32,303 nt of DNA, from positions 1 to 32,303 of IMG/VR virus record IMGVR_UViG_3300010883_000226. One strand, written 5' to 3'. A model generated the notes under the pieces. That model did no database searches. It saw nothing but the letters and a program-made list of their open reading frames with translations, and was not told the origin of the DNA. Source of the DNA: a virus. Positions 14,643 to 21,140 of the stretch are shown piece by piece (the first letter of the stretch is position 1; each line of letters opens with the position of its first letter). The translations under genes and the position numbers were made by a program.

Positions 14643-15161
14643 CTAGCCGGTTACAACGTCGATGTATTCAACAACGAGGTTGAGGCCACCCATCGTTGAA
14701 GTCGGTGTGTCAATCGACTGCATGATTACGCTGTCGCCAGACGTACCGTTGCCAGCGATGCTCAAGAAGCCCAGATCAAGTACGCCCTTCGTTGCCGATG
14801 CAGCGACGGTTCCGTGATCTGTGTACCGGGTGTGCGCGCCTACGGTAAGCGTGCCGCCATCAATGAAGGCAGCGTTCGCACCAGTACCGTCAGAGCCTGT
14901 GCCAATGTCAATCGTTCCGGTTCCCGCTGTGACAGAAACGATGTAGGACACCTTCGCCCAGACCGGGCCTGATTCGGGATTGATGAATGCCGGGTTGCCT
15001 GTGCCAGTCGAGGTCAGATCGGCTGCGCCGACCCATACCTTCCAGCCCTGATACTCGCCACGCTGCGCCTGTGCAGTCGAGGCGTTTGCCTGGCCCGCTG
15101 CGGCCAGTCGCTTTACGACTACCCCGGTCGGGTCTGTTCGGTCGTGATTTCTAGCAGCCAT
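14643..15161 (-). CDS. Putative head-associated (decoration) protein, 172 aa
   Basis: No family is recognised with certainty. After a basic N-terminus (MAARNHDRTDPTGVVVKRLA) the protein is Gly/Thr/Ala/Val-rich and beta-stranded (YIVSVTAGTGTIDIGTGSDG, then GGTLTVGAHTRYTDHGTVA and NLVVEYIDVVTG at the end). It is the first gene after the capsid gene, separated from it by a 148-base leader with strong hairpins. That place and composition fit a capsid decoration or stabilisation protein made in large amounts. The AGGAG site is seven bases before the ATG. Confidence 0.6.
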   Translation of the reverse strand: MAARNHDRTDPTGVVVKRLAAAGQANASTAQAQRGEYQGWKVWVGAADLTSTGTGNPAFINPESGPVWAKVSYIVSVTAGTGTIDIGTGSDGTGANAAFIDGGTLTVGAHTRYTDHGTVAASATKGVLDLGFLSIAGNGTSGDSVIMQSIDTPTSTMGGLNLVVEYIDVVTG

Positions 15162-15173
15162 TATTCTCCTATC

Positions 15174-15225
15174 GCTGGATGCTCTCTACTGAGCGAGCGG
15201 CTCACCCGCTGTTCGTCCATCCAGC
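15174..15225 (-). other. Nested stem-loop in leader after the capsid gene
   Basis: GCTGGATG (15174-15181) pairs with CATCCAGC (15218-15225), and inside it AGCGG (15196-15200) pairs with CCGCT (15206-15210). The structure lies just upstream of the ribosome-binding site of the gene at 14643-15161. It could protect the capsid message or tune translation of the next gene. Confidence 0.5.
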
Positions 15226-15263
15226 CCGCTCCCATTTCATAGGGTGACGGTTGAGTTTTCGGT

Positions 15264-15290
15264 GGCCGGGGATTTCGCCCCGGCCTTTTT
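15264..15290 (+). terminator. Strong hairpin between capsid and next gene, T tract on plus strand
   Basis: GGCCGGGG (15264-15271) pairs with CCCCGGCC (15278-15285), loop ATTTCG, followed by TTTTT on the plus strand. As an intrinsic terminator it would act on rightward, antisense transcription. For the leftward operon mRNA the same hairpin lies 20 bases beyond the capsid stop but lacks a T tract, so it is more likely a stabilising or partly attenuating structure. Confidence 0.6.
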
Positions 15291-15309
15291 AGTTTTTACC
15301 TGCTAGGGC

Positions 15310-16860
15310 TTATGCTCCAGCGAGTTTGCTGATGTTGTACGCGCCAGCGGTGTGCGTTGCGCCCGTAATATCGCCAGAGCGATCTACAAGTGCGATGCGG
15401 AAACTGACGTACATCGTGGTCTGGCCCTTGCCAGCTTCGCGCTCCGTTTCAAATGTGATGCCTCGTCGGAAGCCCACGTACCACTGAGTGGTATTGAAGC
15501 CAAGAATCGTTCCCTCGGTGTTCGCAGCAGCGGTAACAGGGTCGGTCACTTTTCCATTGGCCCCCGTGTTTCGCATCTGCTCAGACACCAAGATCGGGGT
15601 CGCGTAAAGGCTCATCAGTTCACCAGACGACAGGGTTGAAGTTCGGCTGCTGTCAGCAGTCTCAATTTCAGCAATCGCCAGTGATGCGATGCGGGTCTGC
15701 GCGTCTGTGACGAATACGGTTTCCGAAGGTCGGATTGCGTACTTGCCCATCTTGGCGAGAACCAGGTTGTACGCTGCGGCTGATACCGCTGCGTTGTGGT
15801 TTGTGCCTTGCCCTGTGTTGTCCACAAGGAAGGCGTGACGCAGACCATCGAATCCGAGCAACCACTGGGCCTTGCCAGGGTCGGTCGCCAAGATCGTTGC
15901 ACCATCGGAGTTGATGCCGCTGGCAGCAGTCTGGTCAGCGTTCAAGAGAACGTCATCGATCACTTCGGCTGCGTTGCGAGCAAGGCTGGAGCGGAGTTCG
16001 GTGGCGAACGCAACGATTGAATCCTCGCTGAGTTCGTCAGAGAACGGCACGCCTGTCTTAAGACCCTTTGCGTTCAGGGTAACTTTTGAAGTCGCAACAT
16101 CGGTCGTGGTTGCTGAGACATTCTGGTTGATGGGATACCAGTTTGTGTTCCCAAGCTGAGTCGGCCAGTCGTATGGCTGAGTCGGCATTGGAACCTGGGT
16201 CATCACCGGGAGAACCACCGAGGTCAGGTTCACGTCCATCCAGAGGCTTGCGGCCTCAAAGGTTGGGACGAGTTCATCGCCAGAGCCAGCGGTGGTTGAA
16301 TCCATCGCCTTTTTCTTGGCAACTTCTGTCCGCATGGCGTTTGCCCATGAGCGTGCGCCAACTGCGTAACGCTGAACGGCAGGGTGTCCCATCGGGAGTC
16401 CCTTTGCTTCGGCGCGCATACGGATGGCGTTTTCTTCCCACTGGTCAATCTGCTCAAAGCCGAAAGAATCCAGAAGGGCTTTCTTGGCTGCTTGGGCTTG
16501 AACGAACCACGGATGGTCGTCGGCAAGAACGGTGTCGCCAGAGTGGAACATTCCTTTACCGGCGAGGAAGGCATTAAGTTCCGGGATACCAGCACCGGCG
16601 AAGCGGCCCTCTGGAACACGGATGCCGTTGCGGTAATCCAGCTTCAAAGCCTTGTCCCGCTTACCGTCTTTCATCTGCTTTTCAAGATCGCCAACAATAT
16701 CGGTGATGCGCTGAACTTCCTCTTTAAGAGGGGCAACGCCTTCCTTCACCCTGTCGCCCATGAACCCGCGAACTTCGCGAATCTCATGGAGTAGATTGTC
16801 AACGTCTGAATCTACCGGGGCATCGGCGACCTGCGCCGCTGCTTCCTTCTCATCAGCCAT
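15310..16860 (-). CDS. HK97-fold major capsid protein, 516 aa
   Basis: This is the shell-forming protein. The N-terminal region (about residues 1-75) is highly charged and helical (LLHEIREVRGFMGDRVKEG, then LKEEVQRITDIVGDLEKQMK), matching the HK97 delta scaffolding domain that the prohead protease removes. The body has the expected layout: STTAGSGDELVPTFEAASLW (N-arm into E-loop), a P-domain-like helix (SEDSIVAFATELRSSLARNA) and a C-terminal part (YVGFRRGITFETEREAGKGQ, then TMYVSFRIALVDRSGD). The adjacent upstream gene is the protease, overlapping by eight bases. Length fits capsids that keep a delta domain. I see no separate scaffold gene. Confidence 0.9.
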   Translation of the reverse strand: MADEKEAAAQVADAPVDSDVDNLLHEIREVRGFMGDRVKEGVAPLKEEVQRITDIVGDLEKQMKDGKRDKALKLDYRNGIRVPEGRFAGAGIPELNAFLAGKGMFHSGDTVLADDHPWFVQAQAAKKALLDSFGFEQIDQWEENAIRMRAEAKGLPMGHPAVQRYAVGARSWANAMRTEVAKKKAMDSTTAGSGDELVPTFEAASLWMDVNLTSVVLPVMTQVPMPTQPYDWPTQLGNTNWYPINQNVSATTTDVATSKVTLNAKGLKTGVPFSDELSEDSIVAFATELRSSLARNAAEVIDDVLLNADQTAASGINSDGATILATDPGKAQWLLGFDGLRHAFLVDNTGQGTNHNAAVSAAAYNLVLAKMGKYAIRPSETVFVTDAQTRIASLAIAEIETADSSRTSTLSSGELMSLYATPILVSEQMRNTGANGKVTDPVTAAANTEGTILGFNTTQWYVGFRRGITFETEREAGKGQTTMYVSFRIALVDRSGDITGATHTAGAYNISKLAGA

Positions 16861-17815
16861 TAGAAATACTCCTTAGCTGCAATAGTGCCTGAGAAACCGC
16901 GCCCCGCTGATCTGCGTTCAGGGTTTCTTTTTCCGTAATGGACTCCGGTATTTCCGGTTCCACTGTTTCGGACTTTTTTGGTTCTGGCTCGTCATCTTCC
17001 GGGTCAGCGGTGCGAGCCGTATCCACCACTGACTTGATCGCCTCGGCTGCGGCCTCTATTGAGTTCGCCGCGTCTATAAGCGATGTGAGATTCTTCTTGC
17101 TGATCGAACGGCCAGCCTTCGCCTCCAGAAAGTCGGTGTGGTCAGTCCACTCCACGTTGTAGTTGAGATTGATCCACTCATCAGATGAGGTCGTTGTCTC
17201 AGGTGCTACGCCGGGAAGTTCGATGCTGTCCATGTAGAACACGGGCCTTGCGCCAGCGTCTAACGCCTTCTTCAATGCAGCCTGGTTCATGGGGATTGGC
17301 ACGCCTGAGATTTCTAGCAGTTCAGCCTTCGTGAAAAGAAAGCTGGCGAACATGCCCTTCTTGCCTTCACCGTCCCGGTCGCGTTCCTCGAATTCGGTGG
17401 GCCTGAAACCAACCGACTGCGCCCGAAGTATTCCCTCGTCAAACTTGCGAGCGATGCCCGCTGCGAAGTCGTCGCCCATATCGAACTTGACCGTGTTGAG
17501 CAGGGTCTTGCCATCACGCCACACCTTCGGGACTGTGCCGATGGGTGCGATGGAATAGTTGTGCGCCCACATATATACGGGGTTGGATTTGAAGTTCGCC
17601 AAGTCCCAGCCCGCTTGCTGGATAACATCGCCGCCGCGGTCTTCGTCCTCTGTCGAGGCTACGAAGACATTGACTGACTGGTCATCTTCATGGGCCTTCG
17701 CTTCAAATACGACTGGCCGATAGAGCATGGGAGATTCACCCACGCCTCGCCTGTACGCATCCAGGGTCGTGACTTCATCATCACGGACGCGCTTGAGTAC
17801 CTCTGAAAAATCCAT
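16853..17815 (-). CDS. HK97-type prohead protease, 320 aa
   Basis: This serine protease of the U35 type cleaves the capsid delta domain during head maturation. The family pattern is clear: VFVASTEDEDRGGDVIQQAG (about residues 50-69), NPVYMWAHNYSIAPIGTV with likely catalytic His85, LRAQSVGFRPTEFE with likely catalytic Ser134, and ELLEISGVPIPMNQAALKKA (about 165-184). The C-terminal 120 residues (about 200-320) are an acidic, probably flexible extension that could act in scaffolding. A GGAAGGG site precedes ATG 17815. It is the first gene of the leftward operon here. Portal and terminase genes, which normally come before it, are absent from this place. Confidence 0.9.
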   Translation of the reverse strand: MDFSEVLKRVRDDEVTTLDAYRRGVGESPMLYRPVVFEAKAHEDDQSVNVFVASTEDEDRGGDVIQQAGWDLANFKSNPVYMWAHNYSIAPIGTVPKVWRDGKTLLNTVKFDMGDDFAAGIARKFDEGILRAQSVGFRPTEFEERDRDGEGKKGMFASFLFTKAELLEISGVPIPMNQAALKKALDAGARPVFYMDSIELPGVAPETTTSSDEWINLNYNVEWTDHTDFLEAKAGRSISKKNLTSLIDAANSIEAAAEAIKSVVDTARTADPEDDEPEPKKSETVEPEIPESITEKETLNADQRGAVSQALLQLRSISNG

Positions 17816-17837
17816 ATGCCCTTCCGTTTTGTTGCAA

Positions 17838-17874
17838 CAAAAAAGCCCGCCACCAATAGAAGGGGTGCGGGCTT
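17838..17874 (-). terminator. Leftward intrinsic terminator in the leader of the virion operon
   Basis: Read leftward, AAGCCCGCACC (17874-17864) pairs with GGTGGCGGGCTT (17854-17843), with one bulged base, and a TTTTTT run follows (17844-17839). It lies between a likely leftward promoter and the protease start at 17815. Transcription of the virion genes from that promoter would have to pass it. Confidence 0.8.
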
Positions 17875-17898
17875 ACACGGGGAAGCTATGCGTAAGTC

Positions 17899-17929
17899 AG
17901 TATAAAGGATGGTTCATATACTGGGTCAA
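17899..17929 (-). promoter_or_regulatory. Candidate leftward promoter of the virion operon
   Basis: On the minus strand TTGACC (17929-17924) and TATACT (17904-17899) are spaced by 19 bases (18 if TTATAC is taken as the -10 box). It is back-to-back with the rightward promoter at 17937, the two -35 boxes being seven bases apart. Start of transcription would be near 17892. The -10 and -35 are close to sigma70 consensus. Confidence 0.55.
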
Positions 17930-17936
17930 TTAGGGG

Positions 17937-17966
17937 TTGACGTTTCGGAAACTGCTAGTGTATTAT
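17937..17966 (+). promoter_or_regulatory. Rightward promoter, family copy A
   Basis: TTGACG (17937-17942), an 18-base spacer and TATTAT (17961-17966), preceded by GGGG. It belongs to a set of six with the same GGGGTTGAC start and 18-base spacer. The ATG of the next gene (17973) begins six bases after the -10 box, so the message would be nearly leaderless. Confidence 0.8.
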
Positions 17967-17972
17967 TTATGT

Positions 17973-18332
17973 ATGAACACTGAACTGACCACCAACGACT
18001 TCAAGATTATCTGGCGAGGGATTCGCAACCCAAACCGCAAAAGTTACACGCATGACAGCGTGAACTACGATGAGCGGGATGCTTCAATCGACAAGTTCCG
18101 AGTACCCACCATCGTCACCTGCCAGGACTGCGACACCACTATGCGGGCCAACATCAGCAAGCGCGACCGGGTCTACTGCGGCAACCACCAGATGCAGCGG
18201 AGTATCAAGCGCAACCAACTCATCGCAGAGCAGTCGGACAATATGTGTGACGAACGATGCCTCAACGCCAGAGGTCACAAGTGTTCATGCTCATGCGGCG
18301 GTGGCAACCACGGAATGTTCTGGAACTTCTAG
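17973..18332 (+). CDS. Cysteine-rich protein with CSCGG.NHG motif, 119 aa
   Basis: The start chosen is ATG 17973 (MNTELTTNDF), because an earlier in-frame codon at 17937 lies inside the -35 box of the promoter. The protein contains CQDC (about residues 50-53), YCGNH (about 69-73) and a C-terminal cluster C..RCLNARGHKCSCSCGGGNHG, a pattern I have seen in small phage zinc-binding proteins of unknown role. Several Cys/His pairs make metal binding likely. It is the first gene downstream of promoter A, with no ribosome-binding site, and is followed by a DNA methyltransferase gene. A nucleic-acid role is plausible but not shown. Confidence 0.7.
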   Translation: MNTELTTNDFKIIWRGIRNPNRKSYTHDSVNYDERDASIDKFRVPTIVTCQDCDTTMRANISKRDRVYCGNHQMQRSIKRNQLIAEQSDNMCDERCLNARGHKCSCSCGGGNHGMFWNF

Positions 18333-18346
18333 GGCTTACGGAACCT

Positions 18347-18943
18347 ATGAAATACGAGTCCCTCTATAACAAGTCAGAATCCTGGCCTGTGCTGCGTGAC
18401 ATCTTCGCGCTGCGTTTCCCTGAAGCGGAGACAGTGCTGGATTTGACTTACGGGCTAGGCACATTCTGGAAGTGGGACTACCCATTCAAACTCCACAAGA
18501 ACGATTGGGTGACTGAAGCGGACACCTCCCATGACTTCATCGACTACCCGGCGGCGCGCTACGACGTGGTGGTATTTGACCCGCCATTCTCTGCGATAGG
18601 CCCACCCAGCGACGGAAAGGGCGACTGGTCTGCTCGTTACGGTGCTTCACGCGCTCAAGGCGGCCCGCAGAACATCAAAGAGGTAGTTGCCTACACTCTG
18701 GCCGGTATCGAGTCCGCTATGAGGATCGCCCGCTGCGGTGTCATCTTAAAGACTCAGCGCGTCATTGAGTCCATGAAACTCCACGACGTTCCGCATGCTG
18801 CGAAGGTGGAGATATATTCAAATGGCTGGGAGGTCAGCGACCATGTGTACCTCCACGCACCGAAGCGGCCTCAGCCACCGGGTCGCAGGGTGCTGAACTT
18901 CCGCAACGTACTGAGTGAGTTCATAGTCGCGGTTCCTGGTTAA
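18347..18943 (+). CDS. DNA methyltransferase-like protein, 198 aa
   Basis: The chosen start is ATG 18347 (MKYESLYNKSESWPVL); an upstream in-frame start would run far into the previous gene. DLTYGLGTFW (about residues 32-41) fits a SAM-binding motif I and VVVFDPPFSA (about 74-83) is the DPPF catalytic motif IV of amino-methyltransferases. The short length and the order, motif I before motif IV, indicate a compact single-domain enzyme. No restriction endonuclease is adjacent, so it is probably an orphan enzyme that protects phage DNA. Base and target site cannot be read from sequence. Further downstream lies a Mom-like modification gene. Confidence 0.75.
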   Translation: MKYESLYNKSESWPVLRDIFALRFPEAETVLDLTYGLGTFWKWDYPFKLHKNDWVTEADTSHDFIDYPAARYDVVVFDPPFSAIGPPSDGKGDWSARYGASRAQGGPQNIKEVVAYTLAGIESAMRIARCGVILKTQRVIESMKLHDVPHAAKVEIYSNGWEVSDHVYLHAPKRPQPPGRRVLNFRNVLSEFIVAVPG

Positions 18944-18970
18944 CCAAACCGCCCCCCCAGCGAATGGAAT

Positions 18971-19044
18971 GTGGACTAATCCAATCTCGCTTTAGGGGTT
19001 GACGTTCTGAGCGGAGCGATGTTATTATTTATATATCGAAGTTA
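18971..19044 (+). repeat. 74-bp perfect direct repeat, copy 1 (promoter plus leader)
   Basis: Bases 18971-19044 are identical to 21040-21113. The repeat covers an upstream CTAATCCAATCTCG element, the promoter and the start of the leader (ATATATCGAAGTTA). The near-identity implies recent duplication or gene conversion. Confidence 0.85.
18999..19028 (+). promoter_or_regulatory. Rightward promoter, family copy B
   Basis: TTGACG (18999-19004), 18-base spacer, TATTAT (19023-19028). The 40-base leader carries ATATATCGAAGTTA and CCGAAAAGGGAACCACC before the ATG at 19069. Confidence 0.8.
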
Positions 19045-19068
19045 GAGGAACCGAAAAGGGAACCACCA

Positions 19069-19239
19069 ATGCTTACATCAAATGAATTTCTCGCCATCTA
19101 CGTTGCATGGTACGGCGATAAAGATGCCCGATACGGAATTGATGATTTCAGCCGACTGATGAACGATGTAAAGAGGGCGTGGACAAACGACACCCCCGAA
19201 GACAGCATCAACGCCATCGCTGAACTGGTACTCAACTAA
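19069..19239 (+). CDS. Hypothetical protein, 56 aa
   Basis: This short gene is supported by its promoter (copy B), the shared leader immediately before its ATG and a hairpin cassette after its stop. The protein (MLTSNEFLAIYVAWYGDKDA, then IDDFSRLMNDVKRAWTNDTP) looks fully helical, with a mix of aromatic and acidic residues. No family is recognised. It is the first gene of a cassette that continues to at least 21071. Small helical acidic phage proteins made from strong early promoters often act on host proteins, but nothing here identifies a target. Confidence 0.7.
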   Translation: MLTSNEFLAIYVAWYGDKDARYGIDDFSRLMNDVKRAWTNDTPEDSINAIAELVLN

Positions 19240-19248
19240 ACACCAACC

Positions 19249-19272
19249 AGGGGCGGCAACCTCGCCGCCCCT
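19249..19272 (+). repeat. Intergenic hairpin cassette, copy 3
   Basis: AGGGGCGGC pairs with GCCGCCCCT, loop AACCTC. It starts 9 bases after the stop at 19239 and is followed by AGGAAAGGAAACAGCGC and the ATG at 19296. There is no T tract. Confidence 0.8.
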
Positions 19273-19295
19273 ACTAACAGGAAAGGAAACAGCGC

Positions 19296-19544
19296 ATGAA
19301 ACTCGTAAATACCGTAACCGTAAAGCCGTGGGGCAGTCGCATCACACTCGTTGACCTGCGAGAAGATGGCGGCAAGTGGGGATTGCGATGCGAGAACCAC
19401 GGGGCCACATGGTTGACCTTCAACACTCGCGCCCTTGCTTTAGATGAACGCCAGAACCCTGACGCATGGTGCGACGATTGCCAAGCGTCCCTGACGTGGT
19501 TTGAAGCAGGTATGCAGGACAACGAATGGGTAGAGGAAGAATAA
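19296..19544 (+). CDS. Small protein with Cys/His metal-site candidate, 82 aa
   Basis: No family is recognised. A beta-rich N-terminus (KLVNTVTVKPWGSRITLVDL) is followed by C32-ENH-35 and, after about 22 residues, CDDC (about 59-62). C..H and C..C pairs at this distance suggest a single zinc ribbon. The C-terminus is acidic (DNEWVEEE). Translation starts after a hairpin cassette, and its stop overlaps the next ATG (TAATG at 19542-19546), so it is coupled to another cysteine-rich gene. Its neighbours include DNA modification genes. Confidence 0.65.
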   Translation: MKLVNTVTVKPWGSRITLVDLREDGGKWGLRCENHGATWLTFNTRALALDERQNPDAWCDDCQASLTWFEAGMQDNEWVEEE

Positions 19545-19678
19545 TGGATTGCATCGAATGTCAGTACGGGGATGGCGATGCAGATTACGATATTGCCTCC
19601 TGCGAATACGACCACTGCCAAGAGCCAGTATGCGTTTACTGCTACGCCGACCACAAGCGAAATCACGACGAGGCATAA
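19544..19678 (+). CDS. Very small B-box/RING-like zinc protein, 44 aa
   Basis: This 44-residue frame starts at an ATG overlapping the upstream stop by one base and ends one base before the next ATG. It has C3xxC6, C20, C25, C30xxC33 and H37, H41: eight regularly spaced ligands in 44 residues, the number needed for two zinc ions. The order C2..C-C..C2..H-H resembles B-box or cross-brace zinc folds. No family is recognised, and such short domains are hard to classify by eye. It lies in a run of three coupled small genes before the Mom-like gene. Confidence 0.65.
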   Translation: MDCIECQYGDGDADYDIASCEYDHCQEPVCVYCYADHKRNHDEA

Positions 19679-19679
19679 T

Positions 19680-19943
19680 ATGAACATCTGGATTGACCCC
19701 AACGTAAACGAGAAGGCGGAGAGTGGGAAGTATGATGCGGTTGAAGTCCAGCCCATAGTTGACGACCCTATCTCCAAGACGTGCGAGCCAACCACCAACC
19801 CAACCGAAGCAGATTTCTGGAGCGTCTACTTGCACACCCCTGACGCGGGTGCGGTCTGTGTTGCTGACCTACCCAACGAGCATGAAGCAAATACCCTAGC
19901 TTCAAAACTTGAAACGCTCATCTGGAATTATTTGAACGGTTGA
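19680..19943 (+). CDS. Hypothetical protein, 87 aa
   Basis: The start chosen is ATG 19680 (MNIWIDPNVNEKAESGKYDA), one base after the previous stop; a longer frame from 19572 would overlap the zinc protein fully. Visible parts are an N-terminal strand, an acidic/Thr-rich middle (PISKTCEPTTNPTEADFWSV), a second strand pair (YLHTPDAGAVCVADLP) and a C-terminal helix (NEHEANTLASKLETLIWNYL). It looks like a small alpha/beta protein. Its stop overlaps the TTG start of the Mom-like gene (TTGA, 19940-19943), so the two are translationally coupled and may work together. Confidence 0.65.
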   Translation: MNIWIDPNVNEKAESGKYDAVEVQPIVDDPISKTCEPTTNPTEADFWSVYLHTPDAGAVCVADLPNEHEANTLASKLETLIWNYLNG

Positions 19944-20677
19944 TTACCGCATGGCAATATGAACTCAGGGAGAAGTCGCGAGCATCAGATCAAGGCGACT
20001 TGTTTGGGCGGTGGTGGGAAGAACTCAATCTGGATATTCAATCATCCACTGTTCAACGCATCACACCTGACACAGCGAAGCAGATCATACTCAAATACGA
20101 ATGGCTCGGCACTATGCCGCCCTTCATTCAGGATTGCTTCGGCCTGTACTTTGAAGGGCCGCTGGGCCTGACGCTTGGCGGCGCGATTGTTTTCAGTCAG
20201 CGACTTGAAGCAAACCTCAAAGATGCCGAGCATATGAAGAAAACCGTAATCCCTCCAGAGGCGGTCTACCTTTCCCGCGGGGCTTGTGCGTGGTGGACAC
20301 CAAAGAACTCAGCGTCTTACATGATTGCTAATGCGGCGAAGCAGATGGGGAATGTGTCTGTATTGGCATATGCCGACCCTGACGCGGGAGAAGTTGGCTC
20401 CATCTATCAAGCATTGAACTGGGTATATGTCGGGCCTACTAAAGATCATTCCGACCCCAGCGGGTTCTACGTGGATGGCAAATTCAGATCAACCCGCGAT
20501 TTAAAGATGTATTCGACAAAGAGGGTACAAGCCGCCTATCCACAATCAGAAGTGAAGGCGAGCGCACGCAAGCACCGGTACTTAGGTATCTACGGAGACA
20601 AGCGGTGGCGAAAATCTATGTCGGCCCGCATGGAACCTCACGCCCTGCCATATATGAATAGGTATGCAGATGAATAA
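19940..20677 (+). CDS. Mom-like DNA adenine modification protein (GNAT-type), 245 aa
   Basis: The phage Mu Mom family belongs to the GNAT-like fold and converts adenine in phage DNA to a bulky methylcarbamoyl form, blocking restriction. This protein has the family pattern: a GLYFEGPLGLTLGGAIVFSQ strand pair (about residues 68-87), YLSRGACAWWTPKNSASYMI (about 110-129), and VLAYADPDAGEVGSIYQALN followed by WVYVG (about 141-165). The length is close to Mu Mom. The start is TTG, overlapping the previous stop as TTGA; no in-frame ATG occurs before residue 59. A weak start fits a protein that is toxic if overproduced. Assigned from remembered family features; the exact modification is unknown. Confidence 0.75.
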   Translation: MITAWQYELREKSRASDQGDLFGRWWEELNLDIQSSTVQRITPDTAKQIILKYEWLGTMPPFIQDCFGLYFEGPLGLTLGGAIVFSQRLEANLKDAEHMKKTVIPPEAVYLSRGACAWWTPKNSASYMIANAAKQMGNVSVLAYADPDAGEVGSIYQALNWVYVGPTKDHSDPSGFYVDGKFRSTRDLKMYSTKRVQAAYPQSEVKASARKHRYLGIYGDKRWRKSMSARMEPHALPYMNRYADE

Positions 20678-21071
20678 GTGGAACGGCCTAAAACGTACAG
20701 AGTTGAAGCGCGGCACGTCACGGTTGAAGCGGTCGCCCTTTGTCTGGCAGCACAAGCCCATCCCGCAGCAGTCAGCGAAGCGGAAGGCCATCGCCCCACA
20801 GAGAGCCGAGTTTGTGCGCGCCCTACTAACCTCGCACCCATCCTGTCAGGCGGTTCTCTCTGGCGTATGTACGGGTCGCTCTACGGAAGTCCATGAGTCC
20901 ATCAGGCGTAGTGCTGGCGGGGCCATCGTACCCTGCGAGAAGGCTACGGCTCAGGGTCAAACATTCTGGGCCTTGTGCCACTCATGCCATGAGGTCTGCA
21001 CCAACCCCAGCGCAGAGCAGCGGGACATGCTGCTGGGCCGTGGACTAATCCAATCTCGCTTTAGGGGTTGA
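20670..21071 (+). CDS. HNH-like zinc protein, 133 aa
   Basis: The start chosen is ATG 20670, seven bases after an AGGT site; an ATG at 20664 is also in frame. The N-terminal 45 residues are very basic (KRTELKRGTSRLKRS). Then C59 and C67 (CQAVLSGVCTG), EVHESIRRSAGG with H75, and ALCHSCHEVC (about 101-110) form an HNH/treble-clef-like pattern. The central Asn is not obvious, so nuclease activity is uncertain. Its last codons lie inside the 74-bp promoter repeat (21040-21113). DNA binding or nicking is a reasonable inference. It overlaps the Mom-like gene by eight bases. Confidence 0.6.
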   Translation: MNKWNGLKRTELKRGTSRLKRSPFVWQHKPIPQQSAKRKAIAPQRAEFVRALLTSHPSCQAVLSGVCTGRSTEVHESIRRSAGGAIVPCEKATAQGQTFWALCHSCHEVCTNPSAEQRDMLLGRGLIQSRFRG

Positions 21072-21113
21072 CGTTCTGAGCGGAGCGATGTTATTATTTA
21101 TATATCGAAGTTA
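21040..21113 (+). repeat. 74-bp perfect direct repeat, copy 2 (overlaps HNH-like gene end)
   Basis: Identical to 18971-19044. Here the first 32 bases encode the last residues of the HNH-like gene, while in copy 1 they are non-coding, which hints at which copy is the source. Confidence 0.85.
21068..21097 (+). promoter_or_regulatory. Rightward promoter, family copy C
   Basis: TTGACG (21068-21073), 18-base spacer, TATTAT (21092-21097). Its -35 box overlaps the stop region of the HNH-like gene. The leader ends CGGAAAGGGAACGCACCACC before ATG 21141. Confidence 0.8.
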
Positions 21114-21140
21114 CAGATACCGGAAAGGGAACGCACCACC

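Noticed and set aside
15264-15290. Capsid-operon terminator in the leftward direction
   Set aside because: The T tract is on the plus strand only. Leftward genes continue beyond it without a new visible promoter, so I describe it as a plus-strand terminator and an mRNA hairpin.
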